Assembly (NCBI RefSeq): GCF_002846395.1 | Contig: NZ_PJMU01000001.1 | Location: forward strand, 372,001-436,000 | DNA from: Pontibacter ramchanderi | Lineage (GTDB): Bacteria; Bacteroidota; Bacteroidia; Cytophagales; Hymenobacteraceae | DNA length: 64,000 bases | Direction of reading: 5' to 3' | In this document: one piece after another, positions 18,007 through 26,912 of the stretch | How the letters are laid out: each line of letters opens with the position of its first letter | How positions within the stretch are numbered: the first letter of the stretch is position 1 | Made by a program: the position numbers and the translations under genes | The notes under the pieces: model-generated | What the model was told of the DNA's origin: nothing | What the model saw: the letters and a program-made list of their open reading frames with translations, nothing else | Database searches by the model: none

Positions 18007-18171
18007 ATGAAAGGCTTATTTGATTTTACAGAAGTAGCGACATACTTCTTTCGCAAAAAGGACGCGAATCGGAAAACTAACTTTAACCTGCGTGCCATGC
18101 ACAGCATCAATAAAATTTCGATTCTGATGTTTCTGGCTGCGATGATTTACTTTGCCATCAAGCACTGGTAA
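18007..18171 (+). CDS. 54-residue single-pass membrane protein (DUF6728-like)
   Basis: A short gene encoding MKGLFDFTEVATYFFRKKD, then a soluble stretch ending HSINKISILMFLAAMIYF, one transmembrane segment, and the tail AIKHW. The sequence resembles the small DUF6728 proteins of Cytophagales (FFRKKDxNR, NFNLRxMHxINKISILMF); this is from memory. It lies 87 bases after ispG and 12 bases before the MmcQ/YjbR gene, so it is probably co-transcribed with them. Function is unknown. Confidence 0.75.
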   Translation: MKGLFDFTEVATYFFRKKDANRKTNFNLRAMHSINKISILMFLAAMIYFAIKHW

Positions 18172-18183
18172 AAGGGTATTTCA

Positions 18184-18534
18184 ATGAACATCGAGGATTT
18201 CAGGGATTATTGTTTAGCAAAACCGGGGGTTACAGAAGGTTTTCCCTTTGATCAGGACACACTCGTTTTCAAAGTGGGTGGGAAAATGTTTGCGTTCTGC
18301 AGTCTGTCTGACTACGACAAGGGTGTAGCGTTAAAATGTGATCCGGAGCAGGCGATACTACTGCGCGAGCAACATCGGCAAATATTACCCGGCTATCACA
18401 TGAATAAAAAGCACTGGAATACGGTCCTCCCCGAGGCTGGTCTGCCGCAGCACTTGTTTGAGTCGTTAATAGATCATTCGTATACCTTGGTAGTGGCAAA
18501 ACTTCCGAAGAACCAGAAACCTGCTTTTTTTTAA
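18184..18534 (+). CDS. MmcQ/YjbR family DNA-binding protein
   Basis: A 116-residue protein matching the MmcQ/YjbR family (CyaY-like fold). Landmarks are the N-terminal EDFRDYCLAKPGVTEGFPFD, the strands LVFKVGGKMFAFCSL, the substrate-pocket-like VALKCDPEQAILLRE, and YHMNKKHWNTV near residue 80. Members are small basic proteins with suspected nucleic-acid binding but no defined pathway. It is the last gene of the ispG cluster. Confidence 0.9.
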   Translation: MNIEDFRDYCLAKPGVTEGFPFDQDTLVFKVGGKMFAFCSLSDYDKGVALKCDPEQAILLREQHRQILPGYHMNKKHWNTVLPEAGLPQHLFESLIDHSYTLVVAKLPKNQKPAFF

Positions 18535-18790
18535 TCCAAAAACACTTGATCCAGAAAAATTTTTTTCAAAGTAGATCAAAACAAACACCTCCTAATCCGG
18601 CACAAAAACGCATTGGATTGTAACATAAGATATACTGGTTTGCTTGTTTGTAAGTGTTTTGGATAAAAACCTGCTCTCAGCATTTCTTTGAGGTCATTTA
18701 GAGTGAAATAAGGTAAGCGGAATTTGCAACATATATAAAACTTTATATGTATATTAAGAGCAATTTCGCAACTATTCACCCTATCTCACT

Positions 18791-19297
18791 ATGCAATCTC
18801 AACGCAATGTAGGTGTATTTACCTACAGAAACGAATGGCAAAACGCCAGTCTAAACATCATCCTAACAAACAGTTTACTGCTTAACAGCTACGAGGAGTT
18901 TTTTAAGAAACATGACCTGACGGGCCAGCAGTATAATATTTTGCGCATCCTTCGGGAGCACCACCCAAAACCGGTATCAACTTCGGTGCTACGAAATAAC
19001 ATGCTCGACAAAATGTCGGATACCTCCCGATTGGTTGGACGTCTGAAAACAAAGGGCCTGGTAGACGTAGAGCGTAACATATCCGACAAACGCCTGGTTA
19101 ATATCGTGATATCTGACAAGGGGTTTAGACTTCTGGAAAAGATCGGGAATGACCTGTACCGACTCGATAACCTCCTCCAAGGTCTTACCGAAGAAGAAGC
19201 TACTACGCTAGCAGGTCTATTGGCTAAAGCGAGAGAATCTATCTCAACAGCAGAAGAACGGCTAACTGCAGCCCTGCAATTCAACGAAGCAGTATAA
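18791..19297 (+). CDS. MarR-family transcriptional regulator
   Basis: A 168-residue winged-helix regulator. The helical start NIILTNSLLLNSYEEFFKKHDL leads into LTGQQYNILRILREHHPKPVSTSVLRNNMLDKMSDTSRLVGRL (recognition helix) and the wing NISDKRLVNIVISDKGFRLLEK. MarR proteins usually repress neighbouring efflux, stress or catabolic genes in response to small ligands. No obvious target lies beside it, since flanking genes face away or belong to other pathways. The 256 bases upstream are AT-rich and could hold its operator, but I see no clear palindrome. Confidence 0.92.
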   Translation: MQSQRNVGVFTYRNEWQNASLNIILTNSLLLNSYEEFFKKHDLTGQQYNILRILREHHPKPVSTSVLRNNMLDKMSDTSRLVGRLKTKGLVDVERNISDKRLVNIVISDKGFRLLEKIGNDLYRLDNLLQGLTEEEATTLAGLLAKARESISTAEERLTAALQFNEAV

Positions 19298-19319
19298 AAA
19301 TCCCAATAAACCTACAGCG

Positions 19320-19350
19320 AAAGGATAGCTTAACCGGCTATCCTTTTTTT
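19320..19350 (+). terminator. intrinsic terminator after the MarR gene
   Basis: Stem AAAGGATAGC / GCTATCCTTT with a 7-base loop, followed by further T residues. Confidence 0.85.
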
Positions 19351-19390
19351 ATTTATATCTATGTGAACTGGTGGCTCAGTGGGTGATAGG

Positions 19391-19436
19391 TGAAAAAACC
19401 AAAAGCCGCCAGATTTGGATTCTGAGCGGCTTTTGG
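19391..19436 (-). terminator. intrinsic terminator after leuS
   Basis: Perfect 11-base stem CCAAAAGCCGC (19399-19409) / GCGGCTTTTGG (19426-19436). On the minus strand it is followed by six T residues (19398-19393), so it ends the leuS transcript. Confidence 0.85.
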
Positions 19437-19461
19437 AAAGTTAGTGGTAAGATGGAACTCC

Positions 19462-22233
19462 TTATACCACCACGTTGATGATTTTGTTAGGGACGATAAT
19501 AATTTTCTTTGGTGTTTTTCCTTCTAAAAACTTCACGATCTGCTCATCTACCAAAACAGCTTTTTCCATCTCTTCACGGGGAGCGTCGGTAGCAAAGGCA
19601 ATTTTGCCGCGCGTTTTGCCATTCACAGATACAGGATACTCATAGGTATTTTCTACCAGGTATTTCTCATCCCATACAGGGTACGAAGCAAAGGTTACGC
19701 TTTCGTTATGGCCCAATTTCTCCCATAGTTCCTCCGCTATGTGCGGTGCATATGGTGCCAGCGCAATGGTTAGAGGCTCCAGGATCGAGCGTTTGTTTGT
19801 CTTCAGGGCAGTCAGCTCGTTTACACAAATCATGAACGTAGCAACGGAAGTGTTAAATGAGAAGCGCTCGATGTCTTCTTCCACCTTCTTCACGGTCTTG
19901 TGCAGTGACTTCAACTCAGCGGCTGTTGGCTGATCATCCGAAACAGCGAAATTGCCATCGTTGTCATGGAATAGTTTCCAGAAACGCTTCAGGAATTTAG
20001 TAACGCCATCCATGCCATTGGTATTCCAAGGCTTAAACTGCTCCAACGGTCCCAGGAACATCTCATACATACGCAAAGTGTCTGCCCCGTTTCGCTCTAC
20101 CAGGATGTCTGGATTTACTACATTATACTTCGACTTCGACATCTTCTCGATCTCTACGCCGCATATGTACTTACCGTCCTCCAGTATAAACTCCGCATTG
20201 GTGTTTTCAGGACGCCAGGCTTTAAAGGCTTCCAAATCCAGCTCGTCATTCTCCACAATGTTCACGTCTACGTGCAGTGGTGTGGTATCGTATTGCTTGC
20301 GAAGACCATATGATACATAAGTATTGCTATCCTTCACGCGGTACACGAAGTTTGAGCGACCCTGAATCATACCTTGGTTGATCAGTTTTTTGAACGGCTC
20401 TTGTTCCACTACCAGACCCAGATCGCACAGGAACTTGTTCCAGAAGCGGGAGTAGAGGAGGTGACCGGTTGCGTGCTCGGCACCACCCATGTAAAGGTCC
20501 ACATTGCGCCAGTACTCAATTTTAGCTTTGTCAGCAAAGGCGTTGTCGTTCTGCGGATCCATGTAGCGGTACCAGTACCAGCTGGAACCAGCCCAACCCG
20601 GCATGGTGCTCAGTTCGTACTCGTACTGCTCCTGATACCTCCAGTCCACTGCGCGTCCAAGCGGTGGCTCACCTGTCTCGGTTGGCAGGTAGGCGTCGAT
20701 CTTAGGCAGCTCCAGCGGCAAATCATTTTCGTTTAACAACTGCGGGATGCCGTCTTTAAAGTATACCGGCACCGGCTCGCCCCAGTAGCGCTGACGGCTA
20801 AACACGGCGTCGCGCATACGGTATTGGGTTCGTCCTTTGCCTACACCAAGCGCTTCAGCTTTGGCTATACCTGCGGAAATGGCTTCCTTCACATCCAATC
20901 CGTTTAAGAAACCAGAGTTGATGATTTTGCCTTCTTTGGCAGCATAGGCCTCTTCTTCTAAATTTCCACCGGCTACAACTTCTCTGATTGGCAAATTAAA
21001 ATGCTTGGCAAATGCATAGTCACGGGAATCGTGGCCCGGAACGGCCATGACAGCACCGGTACCATAGCCTGCCAGTACATAGTCTGCGATCCAGATCGGT
21101 ACACGCTCTTCGGAGATCGGGTTAATGGCATAGGTGCCTGTAAACACACCGCTAACAGTCTTCACGTCGGTCATCCGCTCACGCTCCGAGCGGTTTTTGG
21201 CTACGTTCACGTAAGCTTCCACTTCAGTACGCTGGGCATCCGTGGTGACCTCGTTTACCAGTTCATGCTCTGGTGCCAGCACCACAAAGGTGGCGCCATA
21301 AATGGTATCAATGCGGGTCGTGAAAACTTTAATCTTTTCGGAAGCACCGCCCTCTACAGCGAAATCAAGTTCGGCACCAACCGATTTACCAATCCAGTTG
21401 CGCTGCATTTCCTTCACCGGCTCTGGCCAGTCGATGGTGTCGAGGCCTTGCAATAGGCGCTCGGCGTAGGCGGTAATGCGCATCATCCACTGGCGCATCA
21501 GTTTGCGTTCCACAGGGTAGCCGCCACGCTCCGAAAGACCGCCAATTACTTCATCGTTGGCTAATACTGTACCCAACGCAGGGCACCAGTTCACCACGGC
21601 ATCAGCAATGTAGGTTAGTCTGTAGTTTAAAAGTGTATGCGCTTTTTCCTGCTCGCTCATGGCTTTCCAGTCAGCGGCTGAGAAGGAAGGTGTATCTTCG
21701 TCGCAGGCTGCATAGATGTCGGCATTGCCGTTAATCTCAAAAGCAGCTACCAGTTTGTCGATAGGCTCAGCTTTGTCGGAAGTGTAATCGTAGTAGCAGT
21801 TAAAGAGTTGCATGAAGATCCACTGCGTCCACTTGTAGTAGCTTGGGTCGGAAGTGCGCACTTCACGCTCCCACTCGTAGGAGAAGCCGATGTTTTTGAG
21901 CTGCTCGATGTAGCGGGCAATGTTCTGCTCTGTTGTGATGGCCGGGTGCTGGCCTGTTTGAATCGCATACTGCTCGGCAGGCAGGCCGAAGGAGTCGAAG
22001 CCCATTGGGTGCAGCACGTTAAAGCCTTTGGAACGCTTGTAGCGGCTCACGATATCAGAGGCGATATAGCCCAGTGGGTGCCCCACATGCAAACCCGCAC
22101 CAGAGGGGTAGGGGAACATATCCAGCACATAGTACTTCGGCTTATCGGTGTTTTCGGTGGCCTTAAAAGTCTGGTGTTCTTCCCAGTAACGCTGCCACTT
22201 CTTCTCAATCTGATTGAAATTATACTCTGACAT
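19462..22233 (-). CDS. leuS: leucine--tRNA ligase
   Basis: A 923-residue class I aminoacyl-tRNA synthetase charging tRNA-Leu. The ATP-binding motif appears as [13 protein letters not shown] (HVGH for HIGH) near residue 45. The CP1 editing domain follows, with [19 protein letters not shown] and the [11 protein letters not shown] region. The second signature is KMSKSKYN near residue 690. A C-terminal tRNA-binding domain ends [14 protein letters not shown]. Length fits the Bacteroidota form. It contains few GGTATA words for its size, unlike glnN. Confidence 0.97.
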   Translation of the reverse strand: MSEYNFNQIEKKWQRYWEEHQTFKATENTDKPKYYVLDMFPYPSGAGLHVGHPLGYIASDIVSRYKRSKGFNVLHPMGFDSFGLPAEQYAIQTGQHPAITTEQNIARYIEQLKNIGFSYEWEREVRTSDPSYYKWTQWIFMQLFNCYYDYTSDKAEPIDKLVAAFEINGNADIYAACDEDTPSFSAADWKAMSEQEKAHTLLNYRLTYIADAVVNWCPALGTVLANDEVIGGLSERGGYPVERKLMRQWMMRITAYAERLLQGLDTIDWPEPVKEMQRNWIGKSVGAELDFAVEGGASEKIKVFTTRIDTIYGATFVVLAPEHELVNEVTTDAQRTEVEAYVNVAKNRSERERMTDVKTVSGVFTGTYAINPISEERVPIWIADYVLAGYGTGAVMAVPGHDSRDYAFAKHFNLPIREVVAGGNLEEEAYAAKEGKIINSGFLNGLDVKEAISAGIAKAEALGVGKGRTQYRMRDAVFSRQRYWGEPVPVYFKDGIPQLLNENDLPLELPKIDAYLPTETGEPPLGRAVDWRYQEQYEYELSTMPGWAGSSWYWYRYMDPQNDNAFADKAKIEYWRNVDLYMGGAEHATGHLLYSRFWNKFLCDLGLVVEQEPFKKLINQGMIQGRSNFVYRVKDSNTYVSYGLRKQYDTTPLHVDVNIVENDELDLEAFKAWRPENTNAEFILEDGKYICGVEIEKMSKSKYNVVNPDILVERNGADTLRMYEMFLGPLEQFKPWNTNGMDGVTKFLKRFWKLFHDNDGNFAVSDDQPTAAELKSLHKTVKKVEEDIERFSFNTSVATFMICVNELTALKTNKRSILEPLTIALAPYAPHIAEELWEKLGHNESVTFASYPVWDEKYLVENTYEYPVSVNGKTRGKIAFATDAPREEMEKAVLVDEQIVKFLEGKTPKKIIIVPNKIINVVV

Positions 22234-22280
22234 AGTTTCTCGTGTAATCGCTTGATCTAAACAAGCTGCTAAGATACTTT

Positions 22281-22484
22281 AAATGGTTGAATTGTTGAAT
22301 GGCTAAATAGTTGATTGTTTTTGCCGGCCGTTCGGTCGCTAACATGCCAGTGCCGGCAACATGGCAGTATGGAGAGAACAGGTATATTTTCAATCCTCAA
22401 AGTTTTTCCTAAAAGTGAAGAGGTGACTCACAGTTTAAACATCCAACAATTTAACAATTTAGCCATTTAACAATCAATAACTAC
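22281..22484. repeat. intergenic inverted arms between leuS and the DsbA-family gene
   Basis: The left arm (22281-22319) and the reverse complement of the right arm (22438-22484) share TTGTTGAATGGCTAAAT / TTGTTAAATGGCTAAAT and a following GTTGATTGTT / GTTAAATTGTT. Each arm is itself a degenerate reiteration of a TTGTTnAAT word. The 118 bases between contain GC-rich GCCGGC palindromes. The right arm ends just before the -7 element of the downstream gene. Confidence 0.5.
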
Positions 22485-22489
22485 CTTTG
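22482..22489 (+). promoter_or_regulatory. -7 promoter element of the DsbA-family gene
   Basis: TACCTTTG matches TAnnTTTG, 23 bases before the ATG at 22513. Confidence 0.5.
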
Positions 22490-22512
22490 CACTTTGAAGT
22501 AAAAACAACGAC

Positions 22513-23157
22513 ATGGAAAAATACGACTTGCTGGATGTGCCGCACCTGATTTATGTGATGGACACGATGTGCTCGTGGTGCTATGGCTTTGCGCCGGTGC
22601 TCCATCAACTTAAGAAGGAACAGGAAGGTAAACTCAACTTTAAACTGGTGCTTGGTGGACTTCGTCCGGGTACGACGGAGCCGATGGATGATCAAATGAA
22701 GGCAGCAGTACAGCAACACTGGCAGGAAGTAGCAAAAGCGACAGGTCAAGCTTTCGATTTCAGCTTTTTTGAGCGTGAAAGTTTTGTATACGACACAGAA
22801 CCGGCTTGCCGCGCTGTCATTACAATGCGCTACCTGCAAGCTGAGAAAGAACTGGAAATGGCAGAAGAAGTTCAGCGCGCCTTCTATGCCCGCAACAATG
22901 ACGTAACCAAACCTGAGGTACTGGCTGAAATTGCCTTGGGATTGGGTATAGCCGAAGATATATTTTTGGAGAAGTTTCACTCCGATGAAATGAAGGAGAA
23001 GACAAAGCAGGACTTTCTGATTGCCCGTCATTTGCAGGCCAATGCCTTCCCGAGCGTTTACCTGCTCAATGGGCACAACGTAAGTTTGCTGAGTCGTGGC
23101 TACCGCCTGTACGATGCCTTGAATGCTAAACTGCAGGAAGCACTGAAAGGCGTATAG
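22513..23157 (+). CDS. DsbA-family (FrnE-like) thioredoxin-fold protein
   Basis: A 214-residue protein with the DsbA-type active site MCSWCYGFAPVL (CxxC) after the first strand LIYVMDTM. A helical insertion follows, then the cis-proline region NAFPSVYLLNG. There is no signal peptide, so it is cytoplasmic like FrnE/2-hydroxychromene-isomerase-type members rather than a periplasmic oxidase. A role in thiol-disulfide exchange or a glutathione-like reaction is likely; the substrate is unknown. It is transcribed alone from its own promoter. Confidence 0.88.
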   Translation: MEKYDLLDVPHLIYVMDTMCSWCYGFAPVLHQLKKEQEGKLNFKLVLGGLRPGTTEPMDDQMKAAVQQHWQEVAKATGQAFDFSFFERESFVYDTEPACRAVITMRYLQAEKELEMAEEVQRAFYARNNDVTKPEVLAEIALGLGIAEDIFLEKFHSDEMKEKTKQDFLIARHLQANAFPSVYLLNGHNVSLLSRGYRLYDALNAKLQEALKGV

Positions 23158-23259
23158 CCATAAGCATCAGCATGACTCAGAAGGAGGCTGGCATTTTTTT
23201 TATACCTGTATAGTAAATTACGTACAATTCTGTGTCAGTCTCTAAACAATTTCCGTGCC

Positions 23260-23955
23260 TTGAAAACAGCCCTCTGTCACCTCACAAAAAGGCAACTCCC
23301 CATCAACCAGTTGGTGCAGGGAGCCACCATCCGGCGTCCCATTTTTAAGCTGATTCAAGCCGATTACCCGGACTTTACGGATGCATCATTTGTAGCAGTG
23401 GGTAATCTGAACAAGTACCGCAAGAAGTACCTGGAGCAATTGCTGGAGAAAGAACTTGGTGAGATTTCTGAGTTAGAGAAAGAGGTTTTGGAGAGTATTC
23501 AGGAAAATGAATTGCTCTCTTCCAACATCGAAGAGGAACTGCAGGAAAACCTGACGATTGGCGACAGGATGGCGGACCGGATAGCGAGTTTTGGAGGTAG
23601 CTGGACTTTTATCGTAGCTTTCTTCGGCTTCATTCTGCTTTGGATGATGGTGAACGTATACCTGCTTGCAACGCAGCCTTTTGATCCATACCCCTTTATA
23701 CTACTTAACTTGATTCTCTCTTGCCTGGCTGCCATCCAGGCGCCCATCATCATGATGTCGCAGAACCGAAAGGAAGCCAAAGACCGACAGCGATCACAGT
23801 ACGACTATAAAGTGAATCTGAAGGCGGAGCTGGAAATAAGGCTGCTGCACGAAAAGATTGACCACCTGATCGTGCACCAGAACCAGCGCCTGCTCGAAAT
23901 CCAGGAAATTCAGATTGATCTGATGGAGGATATTCTGAATCGCTCCAAGCGATAA
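23260..23955 (+). CDS. DUF1003 membrane protein
   Basis: A 231-residue DUF1003 protein. The cytoplasmic N-terminal part (CHLTKRQLPINQLVQGATIR, LNKYRKKYLEQLL) is the family's conserved zinc-finger-like start. There are two transmembrane helices (about residues 108-130 and 142-162: GGSWTFIVAFFGFILLWMM and FILLNLILSCLAAIQAPIIM). The C-terminus is a coiled coil. The only start in frame that keeps the conserved N-terminus is TTG at 23260. Function is unknown. It converges on the next gene with 7 bases between stops. Confidence 0.88.
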   Translation: MKTALCHLTKRQLPINQLVQGATIRRPIFKLIQADYPDFTDASFVAVGNLNKYRKKYLEQLLEKELGEISELEKEVLESIQENELLSSNIEEELQENLTIGDRMADRIASFGGSWTFIVAFFGFILLWMMVNVYLLATQPFDPYPFILLNLILSCLAAIQAPIIMMSQNRKEAKDRQRSQYDYKVNLKAELEIRLLHEKIDHLIVHQNQRLLEIQEIQIDLMEDILNRSKR

Positions 23956-23962
23956 TTACAGT

Positions 23963-24700
23963 TTATTCACTTATGCTCAGAACAGACGCCAGCGGGTTGA
24001 CACCGTTCCATAAGCCCTGGCTTTCGACAGGTATAAAGCGCGCGAAAAGTTCTTCGCTATACCACTTTTCGGCGCGCGTGCGTTTAATCACTTCTTTGTG
24101 CAAGTCACCACGATAGGCATAGGCTTTCATAGCTTCCACCGACTCCCAGACACTGAAAGTCGCCTGCCTGATGAGCGGAATCTCACCCAGGCCAATGGAG
24201 CATACTAATCCCTCAGCTTCTTCAAGCGCCTTGCTTACCTTCGGGGTAAAGCGCCAGAACTGCGGCAATGCGCGCCAATTTATAGAAGCCCTCGTCAGTA
24301 TGGCAATTGGCCCCTCGTTTTGTTTTTCCGATAATTGGGGTGTGAAGGGCTGCACGCCATCCCAAAGCCCGTGTGCCTGCGTGGGCAATAACTTGACCGT
24401 CCAGATCTCATAAGCATGCAGCCGGTATTCGAGCATGAGGTCGGAGCGTTCCAAAAACTCGTCGGCGGCCTCTTCACTTTCCCAGGTGCACATCAGACCA
24501 TACCTTCTGAAATTTGGTTTGATGCTAAAGCCTTTGCCCTGGCCACTGCCCAGCAGTTTGTAAAACTGTAATCCGGGAACATGATCCAATTCGGCGCCTT
24601 TGGTGCCCATCTGGGCCAGACCCCAACGGATATGGCCTTTCCGAAAACCAAAAAGCGTCAGGGTAGTAAGTCGGTCAGACTGTTGTGAATTTTGTCGCAC
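23963..24700 (-). CDS. spheroidene-monooxygenase-like protein (CrtA family)
   Basis: About 245 residues matching the CrtA family, haem-dependent oxygenases that hydroxylate or ketolate acyclic carotenoids. Family blocks are LTTLTLFGFRKGHIRWGLAQM, GLQFYKLLGSGQGKGFSIKPN, LMCTWESEEAADEFL, YEIWTVKLLPTQAHGLWDG and a second dimeric alpha-beta-barrel repeat FSVWESVEAMKAYAYRG. The frame is open to a GTG at 24763, but that lies inside the upstream gene's terminator, so initiation at GTG 24700 (or TTG 24736) is more likely. Substrate is inferred from family only; the colony pigment pathway is a plausible context. Confidence 0.78.
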   Translation of the reverse strand: MRQNSQQSDRLTTLTLFGFRKGHIRWGLAQMGTKGAELDHVPGLQFYKLLGSGQGKGFSIKPNFRRYGLMCTWESEEAADEFLERSDLMLEYRLHAYEIWTVKLLPTQAHGLWDGVQPFTPQLSEKQNEGPIAILTRASINWRALPQFWRFTPKVSKALEEAEGLVCSIGLGEIPLIRQATFSVWESVEAMKAYAYRGDLHKEVIKRTRAEKWYSEELFARFIPVESQGLWNGVNPLASVLSISE

Positions 24701-24750
24701 GGGTTCGGACTTGATAAGGTGGTACGTTAAATGCAATCTACAAAAGGTAT

Positions 24751-24791
24751 AAAACAAAAACACCTGCCATACGGAAATGTTTGGCAGGTGT
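24751..24791 (-). terminator. intrinsic terminator after the PNPOx-like gene
   Basis: Stem ACACCTGCCA (24760-24769) / TGGCAGGTGT (24782-24791). On the minus strand it is followed by TTTTTGTTTT. It sits between the PNPOx-like gene and the CrtA-like gene and constrains the start of the latter. Confidence 0.8.
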
Positions 24792-24819
24792 CTCAGGCTA
24801 TTTTATACTGAGGCTATAC

Positions 24820-25314
24820 CTACAGGTTGATTTTCTTGTTTTCGCCTGGATCGTAACTTTCACCTGACAAGGTTGCTTTCACAAATCCGATCAGGTGGGT
24901 GACGGCACTATTGGGAGAATCCCAGTATTCAGCCTTTTCTATGTCCACTCTGATCAATCCAATGTTTGGGTCATCCTTTCCGCCCGGGAACCAGGCTTTC
25001 AGTTCCGGAGACCAGAGTTCTTCTATCTTGGCTCTGTCTTTTGAAAGAGTGGCTCTTCCTGAAACAGATACAAATGAGTTATCGGATGGCTTTGAGTAAC
25101 TCAGATTCACGTGCGAATCGTTTTTAATCTCATGCGACTTGCCCGATTCATAACCTGTAAAAAACCACATCACCCCATCTTCACTTATTTTTTGGGTACT
25201 CATGGGGCGGCTTCTCAGACTCCCGTCATCATCGATGGTCGTCATCATGGTGAAGTCTATGTCCTTTACAAGGTCTATCAGTTTATTCAGATTCTCTTTT
25301 CGTTCGTTATTCAT
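24820..25314 (-). CDS. pyridoxamine 5'-phosphate oxidase-like (general stress) protein
   Basis: A 164-residue split-barrel flavin-binding protein of the general-stress FMN-binding type. Landmarks are MMTTIDDDGSLRSRPMSTQ, VMWFFTGYESGKSHEI, VNLSYSKPSDNSFVSVSGRA and WFPGGKDDPNIGLIRVDIEKAEYWDSP. Members bind FMN or FAD and are induced by stress; they do not usually make PLP. It is transcribed alone and ends at a clear terminator. Confidence 0.9.
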   Translation of the reverse strand: MNNERKENLNKLIDLVKDIDFTMMTTIDDDGSLRSRPMSTQKISEDGVMWFFTGYESGKSHEIKNDSHVNLSYSKPSDNSFVSVSGRATLSKDRAKIEELWSPELKAWFPGGKDDPNIGLIRVDIEKAEYWDSPNSAVTHLIGFVKATLSGESYDPGENKKINL

Positions 25315-25450
25315 AGTGATATGTTGTAAATTGGATTTGTATTTGAGTACGGCTGCTTTCCGTAAAGAGTTTGTTAGCCCTTACTCATACTCCTAACAAC
25401 AAAGCATCAAGCAAGATGTTTAGACAGATATATACCCAAGCTAAATTGAT

Positions 25451-26038
25451 TTGAACTACCTGGCCCATATTTTTCTCTCCGGCGATGATGAAGCACTCCT
25501 GATTGGTAATTTTATTGCCGATGCCGTGAAGGGAAAACAACAGGATCTATACCCCGAAGGTATAGCACGAGGCATTAAACTGCACCGCCTAATCGATACC
25601 TATACCGACTCACATCCGGTCGTGAATGAAACCAAAGCCCGCCTGCGTCCCCATTTCCGGAAATACGCCCCAGTTGTAGCAGATCTGTACTTCGACCATT
25701 TTCTGGCCAACCGTTTCGCGGAGTTTTCTTCCGAACCTTTGGAGGCCTATACCTCCCGCATCTATACCTTGATTAACCAGAACCTGCCGAATTTACCGGA
25801 ACGGGTGCAGTATTTCTTCCCATACATGATGCGACAGAACTGGCTCGTGTCTTATGCCCAGGTATCAGGTATAGCGCAGGCCTTGGGCGGTTTGAGCCGA
25901 CGTACAGCTTTTGAATCAGGTATGGAGAGGGCGGGAGAGGAGCTCCTTCAAAACTACGCGCTGTATGGGCAAGACTTCACCCTGTTCTTCCCGGAGCTGA
26001 TCGCTTATGTGGAGGAGGTGCTGCCGGAGCTGAAGTGA
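25451..26038 (+). CDS. ACP phosphodiesterase-like protein (AcpH family)
   Basis: A 195-residue protein of the AcpH family, HD-like metal enzymes that remove the phosphopantetheine group from acyl carrier protein. Typical blocks are NYLAHIFLSGDDEALLIGNFIADAVKG, GIKLHRLIDTYTDSHPVV, RPHFRKYAPVVADLYFDHFL and MMRQNWLVSYAQVSGI. The start is TTG at 25451, needed to keep the conserved N-terminus. It is the densest carrier of the GGTATA word in the window: six copies in 588 bases, in different reading frames. Confidence 0.88.
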   Translation: MNYLAHIFLSGDDEALLIGNFIADAVKGKQQDLYPEGIARGIKLHRLIDTYTDSHPVVNETKARLRPHFRKYAPVVADLYFDHFLANRFAEFSSEPLEAYTSRIYTLINQNLPNLPERVQYFFPYMMRQNWLVSYAQVSGIAQALGGLSRRTAFESGMERAGEELLQNYALYGQDFTLFFPELIAYVEEVLPELK

Positions 26039-26274
26039 TTTTTTGACAAAAGACTGAGTGACAAAAGACAAAGGACCTTTCGAGAGATCCTGAATGGATT
26101 TAGAAAGGTATAGGACCAGAGTTTAGGTTGATCGAGTTACTAGTTGCTATACCTATAAAAAAGAGCCGCTATACCTGCGGCTCTTTTTATTTGTTTAACA
26201 ATTCGGCTTTTCACAAAGCGAACTATGGTGTGAAAAGTCTTTTGTCCTTTCAAAAAATCCTTTGTCAAAAAGAA
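26039..26274. repeat. intergenic inverted arms between convergent genes
   Basis: Left arm 26039-26080 starts right after the stop of the AcpH-like gene. The right arm, about 26229-26274, ends right before the stop of the SlyD-like gene. Read as reverse complements they share TTTTTGACAAAAGA / TTTTTGACAAAGGA and an inner GACAAAAGAC, and each arm reiterates a GACAAARGA word. A bidirectional terminator lies between them. Confidence 0.5.
26157..26190. terminator. bidirectional terminator with a TATACCT loop
   Basis: Stem AAAAAGAGCCGC / GCGGCTCTTTTT around the 7-base loop TATACCT, so the GGTATA/TATACC word forms the loop. It serves both convergent genes. Confidence 0.85.
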
Positions 26275-26790
26275 TTAATGGTGATGCACACCGCCTTCGC
26301 CGTGCACGTGACCGTGGTCCAGTTCTTCAGACGTAGCCTCACGCACCTTTTCCACTTTGCCTTTGAAGTATAGTTCTTTGCCCGCTAGTGGGTGGTTGAA
26401 GTCCATCAGGATAGAGTTGTCTCTTACCTCAGCCACACGGCCCTGTAGCTGGTTGCCTTCGCTGTCTGCCATCGGGATAAAATTGCCTACTTCCAGCATG
26501 TTGTCAGGTATACCGCCTTCCACTTCGAAAACACTCAACGGCAGTTCTACTACCGCGTTCTGGTCAAATTCACCGTAACCGGCGTTTGAGTCCAGTTTAA
26601 AGTCGAACTCGTCACCAGCGCTCTTGCCATCCAGGTTCTCTTCGAACTGGTCTGGCAGGCCGCTCATGCCGTATATGAACACCATTGGATTTTCTGTATT
26701 GGCAGTTTCAACGAGGGTTTGCTCACCGTTTTCGTTCTGTATACGAAGTTCGTAAGAGAGCGTCACCACTCTGTTTTTCTCAATTTTCAT
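26275..26790 (-). CDS. SlyD-like FKBP-type peptidyl-prolyl isomerase
   Basis: A 171-residue FKBP of the SlyD type. The FKBP half-domain MKIEKNRVVTLSYELRIQN is followed by FIYGMSGLPDQFEENLDGKSAGDEF, the IF insertion domain (about residues 75-125: AGYGEFDQNAVVELPLSVFE, GRVAEVRDNSILMDFNHPLAGKEL), and a C-terminal His-rich tail HGHVHGEGGVHHH. SlyD proteins combine prolyl isomerase and chaperone activity with nickel binding through this tail. It is cytoplasmic, with no signal peptide. Confidence 0.92.
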   Translation of the reverse strand: MKIEKNRVVTLSYELRIQNENGEQTLVETANTENPMVFIYGMSGLPDQFEENLDGKSAGDEFDFKLDSNAGYGEFDQNAVVELPLSVFEVEGGIPDNMLEVGNFIPMADSEGNQLQGRVAEVRDNSILMDFNHPLAGKELYFKGKVEKVREATSEELDHGHVHGEGGVHHH

Positions 26791-26912
26791 AATTGTGTGT
26801 TTTGGTTTGGTATCAGAAAGGTAGAAAGATTAACCGGAGATGCATAGCCGACCCGGTTTTATTTGAACAACTCTCTGATGATGAATAAATAAAATATAAA
26901 CTTATACCTACG

